From: Anoplolepis gracilipes
Taxonomy: Eukaryota; Arthropoda; Insecta; Hymenoptera; Formicidae
Reading direction: 5' to 3'
Assembly (NCBI RefSeq): GCF_047496725.1
Contig: NC_132986.1
Location: forward strand, 2,070,001 to 2,134,000
Length of the DNA: 64,000 nucleotides
In this document: positions 43,217 to 56,017 of the stretch, piece after piece
Layout: the number at the start of each line of letters is the position of its first letter
How positions within the stretch are numbered: the stretch's first letter is position 1
The notes under the pieces: model-generated
The model's database searches: none
Told to the model about the DNA's origin: nothing
The model's input: the letters and a program-made list of their open reading frames with translations, nothing else
Translations under genes and position numbers: made by a program

Positions 43217-43768
43217 AGAGATCGACGTGTTCTTTCCCCTTTTTTCCCCCCCATCCCTCTTATCGTCCCTTTTCACACGCTCATTTTCATATTCATGATT
43301 TTCGCCCATTCTTTCTATTATTTCCATTCTCCCTTTCTTCCGCTGGAGAACTTTACGCGGAAGTCGCGTAGTGACATTTTCTAGAAGGAAAGTACTGATA
43401 ATAATGCTCGAAGAGGAAAAAAAAGAAGTGGCAGAAACAATAAAATAAAAAAATGTGAGAAAAAATATACAAGAAGAAGAAAAAGGATAAAGAGTAGAAG
43501 AAAAATGACAAGTAGAAAAAGAAGAAGAAGGGAAAGATGTAAAAGTATTAACATTAGTCGTAGAAATTAAAGAAGGTACGAATGCCCGGTCCGAATTGTT
43601 TTGGAGCAGTTCCTGTCCCTGTATATAAGGAATACGTACAGGACCTGTCCTATAATGCCCGAGATCGACGGAACCGAAATTCGTCATTTCTAACTCCCCT
43701 CTCTTCTTGATTTCCCGCCTAATCGTCTCGTCCTCGTCATCATCTTTTCTGTCTTTGTGTGTCTCTCT
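43217..43768 (-). other. Unassigned 184-codon open stretch downstream of the EGF exon
   Basis: Open from after TAG (43771-43769) to TGA (43216-43214). The upstream third looks protein-like: KDDDEDETIRREIKKRG, then MTNFGSVDLGHYRTGPVRIP from an ATG at 43687. The middle is Ser/Phe/Thr low-complexity over a pyrimidine tract and includes a hydrophobic run (CIFFLTFFYFIVSATSFF). The end is basic/acidic (RKVLQRKKGR, KRDDKRDGGEKRGK). It shares the EGF exon's frame but is separated from it by at least five stop codons, so it is not a readthrough extension. Best reading is 3' UTR with a chance ORF; an unannotated exon or short ORF remains possible. Confidence 0.25.
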
Positions 43769-43924
43769 CTATTTCCATCTAATTTTCTCCATTCGCACGA
43801 TTTTTCCTTCCCTCTTTGGTCGCGCGTTGGCCCCTCTCACGACTCTATCTCATGGGTTCCAAGTACACCGTAAGGGTAAAAAAAGGGTCTACTCAAGTGT
43901 TTAAAGGGCCCCGCGCGATTATCG

Positions 43925-44051
43925 CTAGCAGTAGTACGAGGTAGAGAGTCCCAGCTTGCAGGAAAAGGGCACCCTACGCGGGTTATACACACTTCCGGTG
44001 CTGCTGACGTCCTTCGTCTCGCACCGTAGACCCGTGAAACCCTCCGCACAT
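43925..44051 (-). CDS. Last coding exon of an EGF-domain protein, Vein-like EGFR ligand (partial)
   Basis: After a TTTTCTATTGCAG acceptor (AG at 44053-44052) one base completes a codon, and the frame then reads CAEGFTGLRCETKD followed by VSSTGSVYNPRRVPF and a tail SCKLGLSTSYYC before TAG (43927-43925). C-x4-GFTG-x-x-C-E is the C5-C6 signature of an EGF domain. Genes for EGFR ligands (EGF, TGF-alpha, neuregulins) split the EGF domain between the fourth and fifth cysteines, exactly where this exon starts. There is no transmembrane segment after the domain, so the product ends as a secreted protein. Among insect ligands this fits Vein rather than the membrane-anchored Spitz/Keren. Earlier exons (Ig domain, EGF C1-C4) were not found up to 64 kb. 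The family call is good, the gene name inferred. Confidence 0.72.
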
Positions 44052-45016
44052 CTGCAATAGAAAATTCAAATCGATTAGCGGATAGTCTATTTGCATTGAA
44101 TCCACAATGTAATCAGATTTTGCGAAATCATGCTAGAATTTTATTAAGACTTAATTAAATAAACAAATATAATACTATTAGTTTTTAAATTATTGTTTAT
44201 CTAATTTATCTATAAATTAGAATAGTCATTGGTGGAAATTCTTTATCTGATTTCCTTAACTTTTCCCCTTTTATTTTAATCTTTATTCACATTATAGTCT
44301 TTTATTATATCATTTTTAAATACTATCTTTTCACATAGAATTAACAGAGAAATATAATTAATCAAAGATCTAAATTGATATAAAAAATAATTTTTAAAAA
44401 TATATAAAAAATATAAACCGATCTTCGAAGATATATAAATAGTAGAATATCTGTAGTTAGGTTTAGTTTTTAGTCAGCGACAAAATTAAAATATATATTA
44501 TCTGACAATATCTTTTTTAATTATATTCTTACATTTTTATTTAATTTTTATTATCTACGTTAATCTTTAGGGACACCGTCCTGACTAGACTGCGTCGTCG
44601 CCGTGAAATTTATTAGCCTGTCTCGAGATTTTTCTCGGATGCGTGTGCGAGACGCACAGTTTCTTAATTTAACTAAATGTATGCGTCGCATCAGAATCCG
44701 CGCGACGACGTCTTTCGCGTACGACGGGCTGCAAAAGCGGCCGCAGGAGACGGAATAACTGAGGATTTCGAGAAGAGACAGACCCCCGATGCGTCGTTTC
44801 TTTGGAAAAATAATGTTATGTCGTCGTCGTGGCTATTTATAGACCGTGGTTAACTAACCGCGACGAGAGACGAGAGTTCGAAGCTATACCGGCGGGATTA
44901 AAAGCCCCGGTGGCTCACTCACTCGGTGTGCGAGTATGCGAATAAATAAATTGTAATATATCGTTTTCCTCTATCATTCCTTTTCAAGCGTCTTCTTTCC
45001 ATTTTTCCTCGTTCTG

Positions 45017-45060
45017 TTTTTTTTTTTTTTTTTTTTTTTTTCTTTTTTTCTTTTTTTCTT
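45017..45060. repeat. Poly-T rich tract
   Basis: T25 followed by two further T7 runs interrupted by single C. Confidence 0.9.
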
Positions 45061-45580
45061 CCATCGTAAGCGGCTCTCGTGCTAATTCCGTCGTGTCGCC
45101 TGTTTTTTGACATTGTCGAACACTGGCACGTGCGAGGAATTAAATTAAATTCTTTCGATTTGCGAGAGAAAAGCGTAGGCTAACTTTGATCAAAGTTAAT
45201 CTAATTTAAAATAACGTAGACGTATAAATATCTGGTAATAATCGCGCTCACGTCTTTTTTCGCGGAACGCGTATCCCGGGACACGCGTCCTCTTAATCCG
45301 GCACTGCGGTGGAAGCCCGGAGGGAAGTCTACCTCTGTCTTCTAGTGTCTGGAAGCCCGACGGCGTGCGATAAAGCGTATTTTTGTCACGACAAATTTGG
45401 AGCGTCTGAGACTTGGCGCGACGTTTTTATTTCGCGAAATCGCACGCATAGGTAAAACGAGAGCGGAAAAGGAAGAGGGAGGATGAACAACGAAAGACCA
45501 AGAGAGAAAGAGAGAAAAGGTGATACACCGTTCCAGAAGTGTCTCTCCGAGTGGTAAGAGGGAAGATGTTCCCCTCGAAA

Positions 45581-45597
45581 GACAGAAAGAGAGAGAT

Positions 45598-45630
<33 letters not shown>
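45581..45630. repeat. (GA)n microsatellite
   Basis: Imperfect, then perfect GA run. Confidence 0.9.
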
Positions 45631-48323
45631 CTTACGTTCCTCGAGACCTCGTGTCTCTTTTACACCGCGAACGTGAACGCCGCGTTTAGATTGTATTAAA
45701 AGAGTGACAGGGGACATATGCTAAGGGGTTAACTATGCGATAAGTATGCGTAAAGGCGGGACGTCCGACGAAGGCCGGCACGTCCGACGACGATATTTAT
45801 CTGCAGCAACCGGGATGGTTGATCGAATTAGACTTTGTTGCGCGAGTTTTTCGCAGCCGCCAAACAGGAGCAATTTTAACGCGTGTTGTTCACGATTCGA
45901 GAGTTTTTTGAGGCCGAGCGCTGCCTTTGCCGCGATTTACGAGGGCCTGCGTTAAATATACCATCTCCTTCCTTCCCTGATGAATTGACTAGCAAACGAA
46001 GTGAAACAGTAGCGATAGCACAATTTACAGTACCATTCACTTAAACCCATTAACGTGTCCCGCTAACTTTGCCGCCAGCCGTCTCCCCCTCTCCCTCTAC
46101 CCCTGCCCATTCAAGTAATTGGCTTTCTATTGAGATTTATCGTAATCATGCGTGCACCCGCTACAACTCAGACAACTCTTTTGCGTGCCGTCGTAAAACA
46201 AACTCGACTCGCGAATTCGTAGACCGAGAAACATTCATTTATTTGCGAGAATCAATTAGGTAGAACACATGTACACGGAGTTGAATGGAACCGGAATTAG
46301 TTCGAATTGTCAAAAATTTAAACTGCACAGAGTAGTGGAAAATTGAGAAAAACGCACATGACACAAATAATATTTTATAACACAAATTATATCTTATTTA
46401 AAATCATTACGGGCGAATTAATATAAATGATTTTCCCAACAATTTCGATAAAAATTGAGAGAAAGTCCGTGAATAAATTCTAATGTTTATTACACAAATA
46501 AATGTCCAGAGTGTTGACTCAAAAATTATTCTCTGTAGTACTTTTATGAATCGCGGACAAAAATAAAATATTCGCGGCGAAAATAATTCTGGACGGTCGT
46601 TAAAAATCGACTTTTCCCATTGATAGATTTTGCATTTTGATATATGTGACGTTCATAATCGTTAATTAGCGTAGCTCGTTAAATTCAGAATCGTGTTGGC
46701 AAGGTCACGCGAGATTCGTTGATTTTCTTGCGTGATCACTCTCTGAATATCGATCGTTATTTCACTTTCCGGGAAATTTTGCAAGTTTTTAATAAGATGT
46801 TAGTTTGCCGCCCATTTCTTAAAATTTATTGTAGCGATAACGACGAGATAAAAATTTTTTTTCCATCGTTATCGGAAACTTTTAAAAATCATTGGAGTTT
46901 CAGCGCTAAAAAACTTACCGAGGAATATCGTGCGAAAGCCGCTGTTTTAAATCGAAAATCTAGAGAAATTTCCTCAATAGAAAAATATATATTTCTCTAA
47001 TATATTATCTTTTCCAAATATAGTATATATGTCTAAGAGTTTATCAATGTGATGTGTAACAATAATAAAAGGTTGAATGTACGAAAAAATTACCACGATT
47101 GTCAATGACTGATTAATGCTTTTATATATATTTAATTATTTAGTTTTATATTCAATTGCTTATATTTATATAAGATAAAATGTAGTCAGATAAATATAAA
47201 TGGCCATTCAATGATAAATTTGTTAATATTATTCTTTCATTTATATATTATTAGATACTTCTGATTGACAGATTTTTCACGTCAACTATTAATAGCATTT
47301 CTACAGTTAAATTTAATTAAATTAAATTTCATTTTGAAAAAAGATATGCGATATCAATTATGTGCTTTTTTTCTTTTCTATTTCTACATAGCACATTTTT
47401 TTACAATTAGTATAAATTTATTCAATTCAAATATTTCAAGATGATATAAAAATACGCGATGCAATTGATTGATGAAAATAAAGATAATAGTCAGAGAAAA
47501 AATCGTGAAATTGAATATTATCACAGTCTTTATTAAACGACTCTCGATATCTTTTGTTTGAACAAATTGTCATTGATAATTACGATTGAATCTCTTTTTT
47601 TTGGCCGAATATTCTTATATCTCGCAGTGGCAATCCGATATTTAATGGGACGCTTTTAGAAATATCTATAAGTATATACGATGATCTGGTTCATAAGCTA
47701 ATTTTATTGTCTAGAAAAAGATAACAATAAAATATATATATACGATTTTTCAGAAATGTATTACATAGCTTAAAATACACTTTTAATATTAAAATAGATA
47801 ATTGATTCTTTTATTTAAGTGAATACTTTTATTAAGAAATTCATATTTGAAATTAGTTGTAAGCTGTATTATTGTCATTACACACGTTTTATTCACATTT
47901 TAAGAATTTCTAATCTTTAATATTAAATAATTTTATCTTTTATGAATTTTAAATCAATTTTTATTTTGTGTGAAATTGAGGAAAACCGTTATTGATCTTT
48001 CTGTTTGACTTTTAATAATCCTACACAATTAATGCGTATGTATATCAAATAAAATCTCGCATAAACTTCGATTAAAATTTGCTAAAAAAATACAGTTTCG
48101 TTATGTATTTCTCTTTTTCGTTGAAAATTAAATTTGTTGAATTTTTTCCATTATATAAAAGCCCATAACTACTATTTGTCAGACTCGAAGTACTCATTCT
48201 TTTCCGCAGGAAATGTCATAATTAAATAACGTCTTGTGTGTATAATTAATCTAAAAGAAGTACTGGCCAAGATAAAAACTTCAAAGTTGCATTTATTAAA
48301 ATCGCACTCTAACCACTTTGTTT

Positions 48324-48324
48324 C

Positions 48325-48383
<59 letters not shown>

Positions 48384-48384
48384 C
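48324..48384. repeat. (AAC)n trinucleotide repeat
   Basis: About 20 uninterrupted CAA/AAC units on the plus strand (GTT on the minus). The poly-Thr and poly-Val peptides over it are artefacts. Confidence 0.95.
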
Positions 48385-50725
48385 GTACAGGATAAAACAC
48401 AGTATACACAAGTTAAGCTAATTTTACAGAAAACGATGCTTTAATCATATTTAAGCCTCACAATAGCACGGTCGTGATGAAAGTCGACGAAATGCGCGTA
48501 CTTAAATACTTCGCAGTAATAACTCAAAACGTTTTTCCACATGACGGTACGGATTAAAAATAAATAAACCGAACAAAAAGCTAATTAAAACACGGAAAAT
48601 TTGCAAGGAGGGCGCAAAGAAGATATTCCGGCGGACGCCTGTCTTTTCGCGCCAGTTTGAACACGGTCGCCTTCCTTTTTCTAGGTATTAATTAAAAGTA
48701 GCGCAGCAATCCCTTAGAAAGGCGAGTTGCTTTTTCCCCCCAAGTCCGGCATTTAAACGCGTCCTTAAGGAGAAGGTTTTCCTTTTATAATATTTTTTGC
48801 AACGACGGCAGAATCCTGTAATTGCAGTTGCAATAATGTTACGTAAAGTATTTTTCTAAACACCTGTCAAACGGGAGATACTTCGAGGCTCCGACATATC
48901 TTTTACACGACAGATTTTTTTAGATAAATATATTCAATTATATATTTTTTTAATAACAATCTAAAACGCAAAATTTAATTACAAAGTTTAATTAATCGAT
49001 AGAGTATAAAAGGCGATCTAGTCAATTTCAGAAGAATAGGATTCCGAATTCATGAAAGAATCCATAATTAATAAATAATGCGGTTGCAGAAAATTGATGA
49101 AAATATAATTCTAGAAACATTGACATTATCATGGCTTTTATATATAACATAATTATATATATATATATTAAACCTATTTGTTATGTATAAATATTAGACA
49201 TAATTATGTATATACATTACACATATTATATTACATTTTACATTAACATGTAGTATCATATTATTCATAACTACCTATCTAGTCACAACAATTAAATATG
49301 GCAATTGAAATATAATGCATTTCGCCGCGTGTATCCCTTGTTGATAATTTTGCTTATCGCGAAATTAAAAAACTCTTTTTCGTACACGATGCTCGATCGT
49401 GAAAGAACCACAAAGTGGCGTCGGTTTGGTGCGCGCAAGTAGAAGAGGATAAGAGAAAGGTGTTAATAAGTTGCAGTTTATACGTTGCAGTTTAATTCTC
49501 GACCGAGGGCGGCAGGTGGGTTAAAAAAAAAAACTTTTTTGTGTGGTTTACTTAATTCAATAAAGCTTTTGTTATTTTAACGCTTTAAAACTCAGTAGCC
49601 ATAAGAGCGGTGACGATGTATTTATAATTTATATTCATATTCAATTCAGAATGAAGAATTCAATTTTTCGCATATGATTCGAAATCTATTCTTATGTTTG
49701 AAGATACGTTATAATACGAATATATATAAAAGTGTGTGCGTGTGTGTGTGTGTGTTACTAAATAAATTTAATAATTTAGCTAGATAAAATTTAATCCGTT
49801 GAATATGTATACCAATTAATATTTATGAATATAATAATTATAAATACATCATAGATGAAAATCTGAGCACATATACAGGTGCATATAAATACAATACAGA
49901 AATATAAATGTAATGCAGGAAATATTGTTACATTAAAACAATAACGAGTGTTTATTTACGTAGCTTTTACACAGTAATTTTTTTTCTCCTTTTTTCTCCT
50001 TTTAATATCTACACGTATTAAATTATTTCAATGGTTTATTCAACGATGAAGAGAGAAGAATTTCCTTTTTCATATTTTCCAAGACATTTGAATGTGCGGG
50101 TCACATACGTTTGTGCTCGCGTGAATGCGTGCACCATATATACATATAATTCTGGTTATAATGTACTGTAATTTACGTCAAAACAACCCGCCAGTCGCAC
50201 TTTTCCACCCCCGCCAGGGCACTTACTTCTCGCAGGGCAAACTGGGTTACTTAGTTGCTCGTATAGCAGCTGCATCCGCACCTATCGCGCATACCAACGT
50301 GGTGGAAGCAGAGTTAGTGTGGAGACTCTGCACCTTCTCTCCTTTCATTCTTGCCCGGTTTTTTTTTACAGTCATTCTTCGCTCTACCATTCTATTTATT
50401 TTTCCATCTTTTTTTTTTTTGGTTTTTACTTCGACTTGGTCATTGGTCGACGGTGTCATTTCAAAAGTGCGAATAAATAGAAAAAAATTAATTTATTTTT
50501 AATTAATTTATTTTTAAAATTTCAAGCAAATTTAAATTTTCATACTTTTTTACCAAGATATTTAATAATGAAACCAAAGTTTTTTGCCGAGCAAAATTAG
50601 AATAGAGTCGAGATAATATTACTATAATAAAGTATCCAACAGATCAAATTTTAATGAACAAAAAGCGTTTGAAATTTTCGTAGAGGAAACATCGAGTTCA
50701 AAATAATGGTCGCATATCTTTCCTA

Positions 50726-50728
<3 letters not shown>

Positions 50729-50754
<26 letters not shown>
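50729..50754. repeat. T26 homopolymer
   Basis: An uninterrupted thymidine tract. Confidence 0.9.
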
Positions 50755-50759
<5 letters not shown>

Positions 50760-52253
50760 CCTAGCTATATGTCCGAGGTTCATTGAAGGTGGCGGGGAAT
50801 GGAAGTGGAATGCGAAGCTCGATGTTGCCAAAGGGTGCCAGCTGGCGGGACAGGTTACCGACCTAGGAAATTGGGACGCGCTGTCGCCCTCGATCATTTT
50901 CCAACGGTCTGTGCGCTGACTTCCTCTCAATGAGAGCGGGTGTAGTGCGAGAAGAGACACAAGGTATCTCTTCGGAGCAGTCCCGCCTGAGAAGTTCGAG
51001 CAGTCTTACCGCACCTAAGTCCGATGGAACTTGAATTAGCCGACTGTAGCCGCGCGATGACCACAAAACTTGATCTGATGAGGTAGGTCTGCGCTGATGA
51101 TCACGCAACGGAAGGTTACTCGAAATTTAATCTTACTTGCCGCTTTCATTAGACTGTAAGCACGCCATAAGGAATTAACATTTCGTAGAATCTTCAATTA
51201 GTGTAGTAAATACAAATGTTTAGAAAAAAGCCTAATTCCCTAAAACCCTATTTCGTAATAATAAACGTAATAAATTAAATTTTTTGACATATATATGCAA
51301 TATATCATATATGTAAGTTACGAATTGAAAGAAAGATCCAATATCACTTAATAATAATAAAGTAAAAAATATTATATATCTTTCTTTGCTATTAAAGTTA
51401 TTGATCTCTTATTTTAAAAAATGCAATAATGTTAATGGTTCGATTTTCATGATTTTTCTTCCGGTACGAAATAAGTCTTTCTTCATTCAGCTCTTATTTA
51501 ACGTGCAAATTTGAAAGCGAAGGAGTGACGCATTTGCATTTCTTTTTTATTTCAGCAAGTTTCGAAAACTATCGCGTAGATTTTATGCGACACGCGCGAC
51601 AGATCCGTAAGAAAAGTTTGCATTGTGCACGCTATCCATGTCGAAGCTGTTGATCCTCCCCTAATCAATTAGACGATCCAATTAATTAAATGCTCGCCGC
51701 CTACGAGGGCCTTAAGGGGAGATTTACGCCTCGTACGAGGTCTCCTCTTGAAATCGACACTTTGTACAGGAGCTTTATATGTGTATCGTGAAACTGTTCG
51801 CGTAACGGCATAGATATATATCACGGCGTCGAAAAACTTTCTCGTAACTTCCGCCCGTGCACTTTCAATAAGAACGCTCGGCGGAGGAATTCCGTAAGTG
51901 TTCGGAAATAAAAGCGCACGAAGCGGAAATAACAGCGCGGAAGGGTGGAGCGTACAAAGGCAAAGGGGGTGAAAATTTTACGGTGTCTGACCTGCGATCC
52001 CCTTGCGAGAGCGCGTCTTTAGTGCAAGCAGGCAACGCCTCCGCCTCGAGGAAACTACCAACGATCTTTCTCTAATTAATTAGAGACGCGTTTAATTAAG
52101 TTAAATGGCCGGATTTTGCTGGTCGGACGGCGTAATGAAACTACAAGAGCGGGCACTACCACGATAAACATTTAATGACATGTATAACGTACTTTAATCA
52201 TTTATGTTTATATTGAAAATATTGAAATAAAGAGGACAATAAGTCATTAAAAG

Positions 52254-52285
<32 letters not shown>
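52254..52285. repeat. A32 homopolymer
   Basis: The longest mononucleotide run in the window. No flanking target-site duplication or retroelement 3' end was recognised upstream. Confidence 0.9.
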
Positions 52286-52286
<1 letters not shown>

Positions 52287-52731
52287 ATTTGCGATAAAAT
52301 TTTCAAATATATATTTTTGCAGCAATATTTTCCCATAGTTTCTTTCATTTGCATTTTATTTTTATTTTAACATTTTTATGTTTCAACATCCTACGACATT
52401 AATATTAATATAATTATCTCGTGCAAAATTCAAAGCTATCTGACGTGATCAATTATAATAAAACCTGTATTTGAATTGAAATCTCAAGATTAGTTAAATC
52501 AAGAAAGCCATTTAATAGTCTTCGCAAAATTCTCAATCTGACACGACGAGGTGGCAAAAAACACGGCATTCATCGCTTGATACATTGAGAAGCACTCCGA
52601 TTCGATTGAGCTAACGCGCCGGATAATTTAAGCAACTTTCCATTCGTGCCTCGCCGAGACGAGCGCGATACACTTTGGCAAAGTTTCTTACAGGCAACTC
52701 GTTCCCCGGTTCGTCGCTTCAACGCTTCAAA

Positions 52732-52759
52732 CTTCTTCTTCTTCTTCTTCTTCTTCTTC
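52732..52759. repeat. (TTC)n trinucleotide repeat
   Basis: About nine TTC units. Confidence 0.9.
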
Positions 52760-54838
52760 GAGATGCTCTTATAAAATCACGAAATAAGTTCCGGTTTAAC
52801 GATTAATTTGCAAAGATTCGCCACGCGTGCTTTTCTGTTGCTATTAAATATTGTAATGCATCGAAATCAAATGTACGAGCTCACGTTATATACACTTGGC
52901 TATTATTATGTACGTCAAATATTTCCCAATCTATAATTACGGAAATCGAGTAACGATAGTATTCTGGGATCTTCACATTTTTGACTTGTCACTCTAAATG
53001 ATGACGATATTTCAGGACAATATAATTTTACAGTGGAATTATTCTATAAAGAGCGCGGAACTAATTTTCACGATTCTATAGTAAGATAAATAACAAGAAT
53101 TTCTGAATCCTTCAATACTCTTGATATTAATAAAAGACACACTTTTTTCTCCTCTTTTCTCGAAAAAATAAATATTAAATATTATAACATCTATCTTTAA
53201 ATGTTTTAGATATTTTAGAATTTTTAGAATAATTGTATAAAAAAATCTCTTAATATTTATATCGTCTATTAATTTGAACAAATAGAAACTTAAAATTTAC
53301 AAAGAGATGCAGTCACGAGATCAGACGAGCTGAAGCTTGAAATTCAAAGAGCACATCGTGACGTGGAATGCGATGTGACTAGAGATTTCGTCGCTGCGTC
53401 TCGGATATTTTCGCTCCTGCCACGAAGACGAGGTATTTTCAATCTTCCGAAGTTGTTTACACGACTGACAGGATAGCTTCCGTGCTGAATGGGGTAAAGA
53501 TGGTAAAGACGGATTTTTGCCGCGATTACCATTTATTGGCACATCTTGAAAGCTCGTTGCGACGGCGGGATCGCAGTGCTTGCATCGGACAGCTCTATTT
53601 CCTTAAGCGACGGCTGGGGGTAGTTAGAGGATGGAAATGTCAGGTATAGTACCGAGCTGGCGGGATCCAGGCTCGGCGGATGGTTCTAGGCGAGAGACCC
53701 AGGCCAACTTCCGCCTCCACGTGTGTTGGCCACATATGTCACTGAAACTAACTTTTGCGAGCTCTCGCCCTCCACACGTTTCGCACTCCTATTTACCTCT
53801 TTGCTTCCCTTCGCCCATTTTACCCCTTGAGACTGCCCACCGATCACGGGACGAGCCCTCGAATCGCCATACAAAACTTTGGCCCTTGCAGTAGTAAAGC
53901 TTTTGCAGCTTTTGGTTGAAACAATCATTTACCACGTTGCTTTTGATATACGACCGTGCGAAAACAAATGTATAACGTTGGCTAGTGAAGCCGAGGAAGG
54001 ATTATATAGGATGTTTCAAGCGTATCTTTGTTTTTACCTTCAGTTCTATATAATATAAAATGACACTGAATTTTTTCATTACTAATTTTTAATACAAAAT
54101 TTTTATTTATATTAAATTTTTTATATTAAAAAAAATATAATATTATTCTCTAAAAAAATTTTTATCCATTATTTTAATGTTATATGAATATTTCTAATTA
54201 AAAAGCACCTCTACATTTAATCTTTTCTTTAATTTCAAGCACTTTCACTTCAAAAATTATATTTAGTTTTGTTTGAGAAAATGTAAATTATATTTAGGAT
54301 TTTAAAAGAGCTAAAAAGAATAAGTTTAAATGAGGATTTTTCTGATCATTATTAAGGAAAAAAACATTTTTACAAATCTATCGAAGAATCTATTAAAAAA
54401 TGAAAAATCGAAATAACCTGGCTGATTTTCAAATTACGACACGTGTCAGATCATATATCATTAATCTCGGTGAGATACAAAACGGCAGAAATTGTAGATT
54501 GCTGGTGATAAAATATTTTCATTCGGAACGATGCGTTTTCAGTATGAAGACGCGTGCTATGGCGTAAGAAATAAATCACGTGTTTCCACGTGCGCGCGTG
54601 TGGAACGCGCAAGGCAACGTAATTAATTAAGGCGAATCGCTTCGGATTGTTCGCGCGTTTTATACTTGGCATGCTGAGTAATTGCGCCCTTGATTAATAT
54701 GTCCTGCAGATGTTACTGCGACGTAAACACTAAGACTCAGCCGTGTCAACGATCGCATAATCATTCTCAATATCTGTCGATATTAATTTTTTTATTCTTA
54801 CATATGTAATACGTTCGATTAAAAAATGACATTTTCCC

Positions 54839-54866
<28 letters not shown>
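54839..54866. repeat. A28 homopolymer
   Basis: An uninterrupted adenine tract. Confidence 0.9.
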
Positions 54867-54870
<4 letters not shown>

Positions 54871-55833
54871 CGAAACAAATAATAAAAATATCATATTCCC
54901 GGCGAGAGAAAGAGAGAAGAGGGAAAGAGTCGTGTAAAATTGAAGAGATTTCCATTTATTACGCGGCAAAGCGTGATCCAGAAGAATGTAGCGATAGATA
55001 GAATTCAGCCTCAGCGTCATTTTTATTAAGTGCGCCCCTGGATCTGTTTCCAAGCGCCCCTCCTTCCATCCTACAATCCTCTACATATATATTTCCTCTT
55101 TCTCTACGATTTCTCTCTTTCTCACCGCCAATCACATGGCCTGCAATGCCGATAGTCGGCCGTTATTTGACCATAAATTCTATCGGCGTTAACGCGAATG
55201 TACAGGGTATCGTGTAGCTGCGTACAAAGAGCCGAAACCCCAGTCCCCTCCCCCTCTTTCACGTTGCTCTTATGCAATGTCTCTCTCTCTCTCTCTCTAT
55301 CTCGCCGCAGCGGAGAGTCATCCCTCTTCTCTTTTCGGCTTTACCATACTCCTCCGAAATTTATTCCTCCCCCTCGCGGACTCGTAACCCCCTTTCTATC
55401 TTTCTCTGCAACGCACATGTTGGCGAAGCAGAAAAATCTACCCCCTTTTCCCCGGCCCTTCTCCTGCAACTGAGGTCCATGGTATTATTTCGCGAATAAA
55501 AGCCGATTCGGCGCGATATCAAGCGACACCGAGCAGGCAACCGAGTGCGGCATTTTACGAGCGCGAATTGCACTTAATTTATCGTTAGTACGCTAACGAC
55601 GGCTGTATAAAGCGGTCCTGCTTCTTTCCAATTTGAAATTTTTGCGTCGCATACGCGACGACGCGGTATTCGCGTCGGAATGTATCATCGATTTCAGTCT
55701 GCATAATAAAGAAGCTTATTTCACGAGTGAATTAATCCGACAGAATAATAATGTGAGATCATGAATGTCACGATCAAATTGACAGTTTGAGTTATTATTA
55801 TTATGCCCGAAATACAGCCTAGAACAAGTCTCA

Positions 55834-56017
55834 TAGCATTAACATTATATTTTTAAAAATATAATGTTATATAATTATATTTTTAAAAGTTTTTTAAATA
55901 AATAAATAATACCGTATTTTATAGCATTAACATTATATTTTTAAAAATATCATATTTTTAAAAATATAATGTTAATGCTATAAAATACGGTATTATTTAT
56001 TTATTTAAAAAACTTTT
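55834..56017. repeat. 66-bp perfect inverted repeat plus a third partial copy
   Basis: Arms 55885-55950 and 55952-56017 are perfect reverse complements around a single central C at 55951. The arm contains AATAATACCGTATTTTATAG and TAGCATTAACATTATA. A further copy of TAGCATTAACATTATATTTT plus its own 28-bp palindrome lies immediately upstream at 55834-55872. Perfect arms with a 1-nt loop imply a very recent event or an assembly or library fold-back artefact. Confidence 0.92.

Larger units (their letters stand above)
44052..55833. other. Probable intron or upstream DNA of the EGF-domain gene
   Basis: No exon with EGF C1-C4 or an Ig domain was found. I looked for minus-strand donors preceded by a codon pattern that could join the EGF exon; the one near 52690 has an in-frame stop just upstream. 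GC-rich islands at 44.6-45.4 kb, 45.7-46.0 kb, 48.6-48.8 kb, 50.2-51.1 kb, 51.6-52.1 kb, 53.3-53.9 kb and 55.0-55.6 kb carry only short unassigned frames. Confidence 0.45.

Noticed and set aside
48172..48421. ORFs with long Val or Thr runs
   Set aside because: Translations of the AAC microsatellite.
50222..50340. Minus-strand GTAAGT donor near 50229 as an exon end
   Set aside because: All three frames upstream are closed within 60-90 nt except one without an acceptor, so a coding exon is unsupported.
52688..52720. Minus-strand donor (GTAAGA) preceded by TGC CT that could precede the EGF exon
   Set aside because: The required frame hits TGA about 12 codons upstream, leaving no room for EGF cysteines 1-4.
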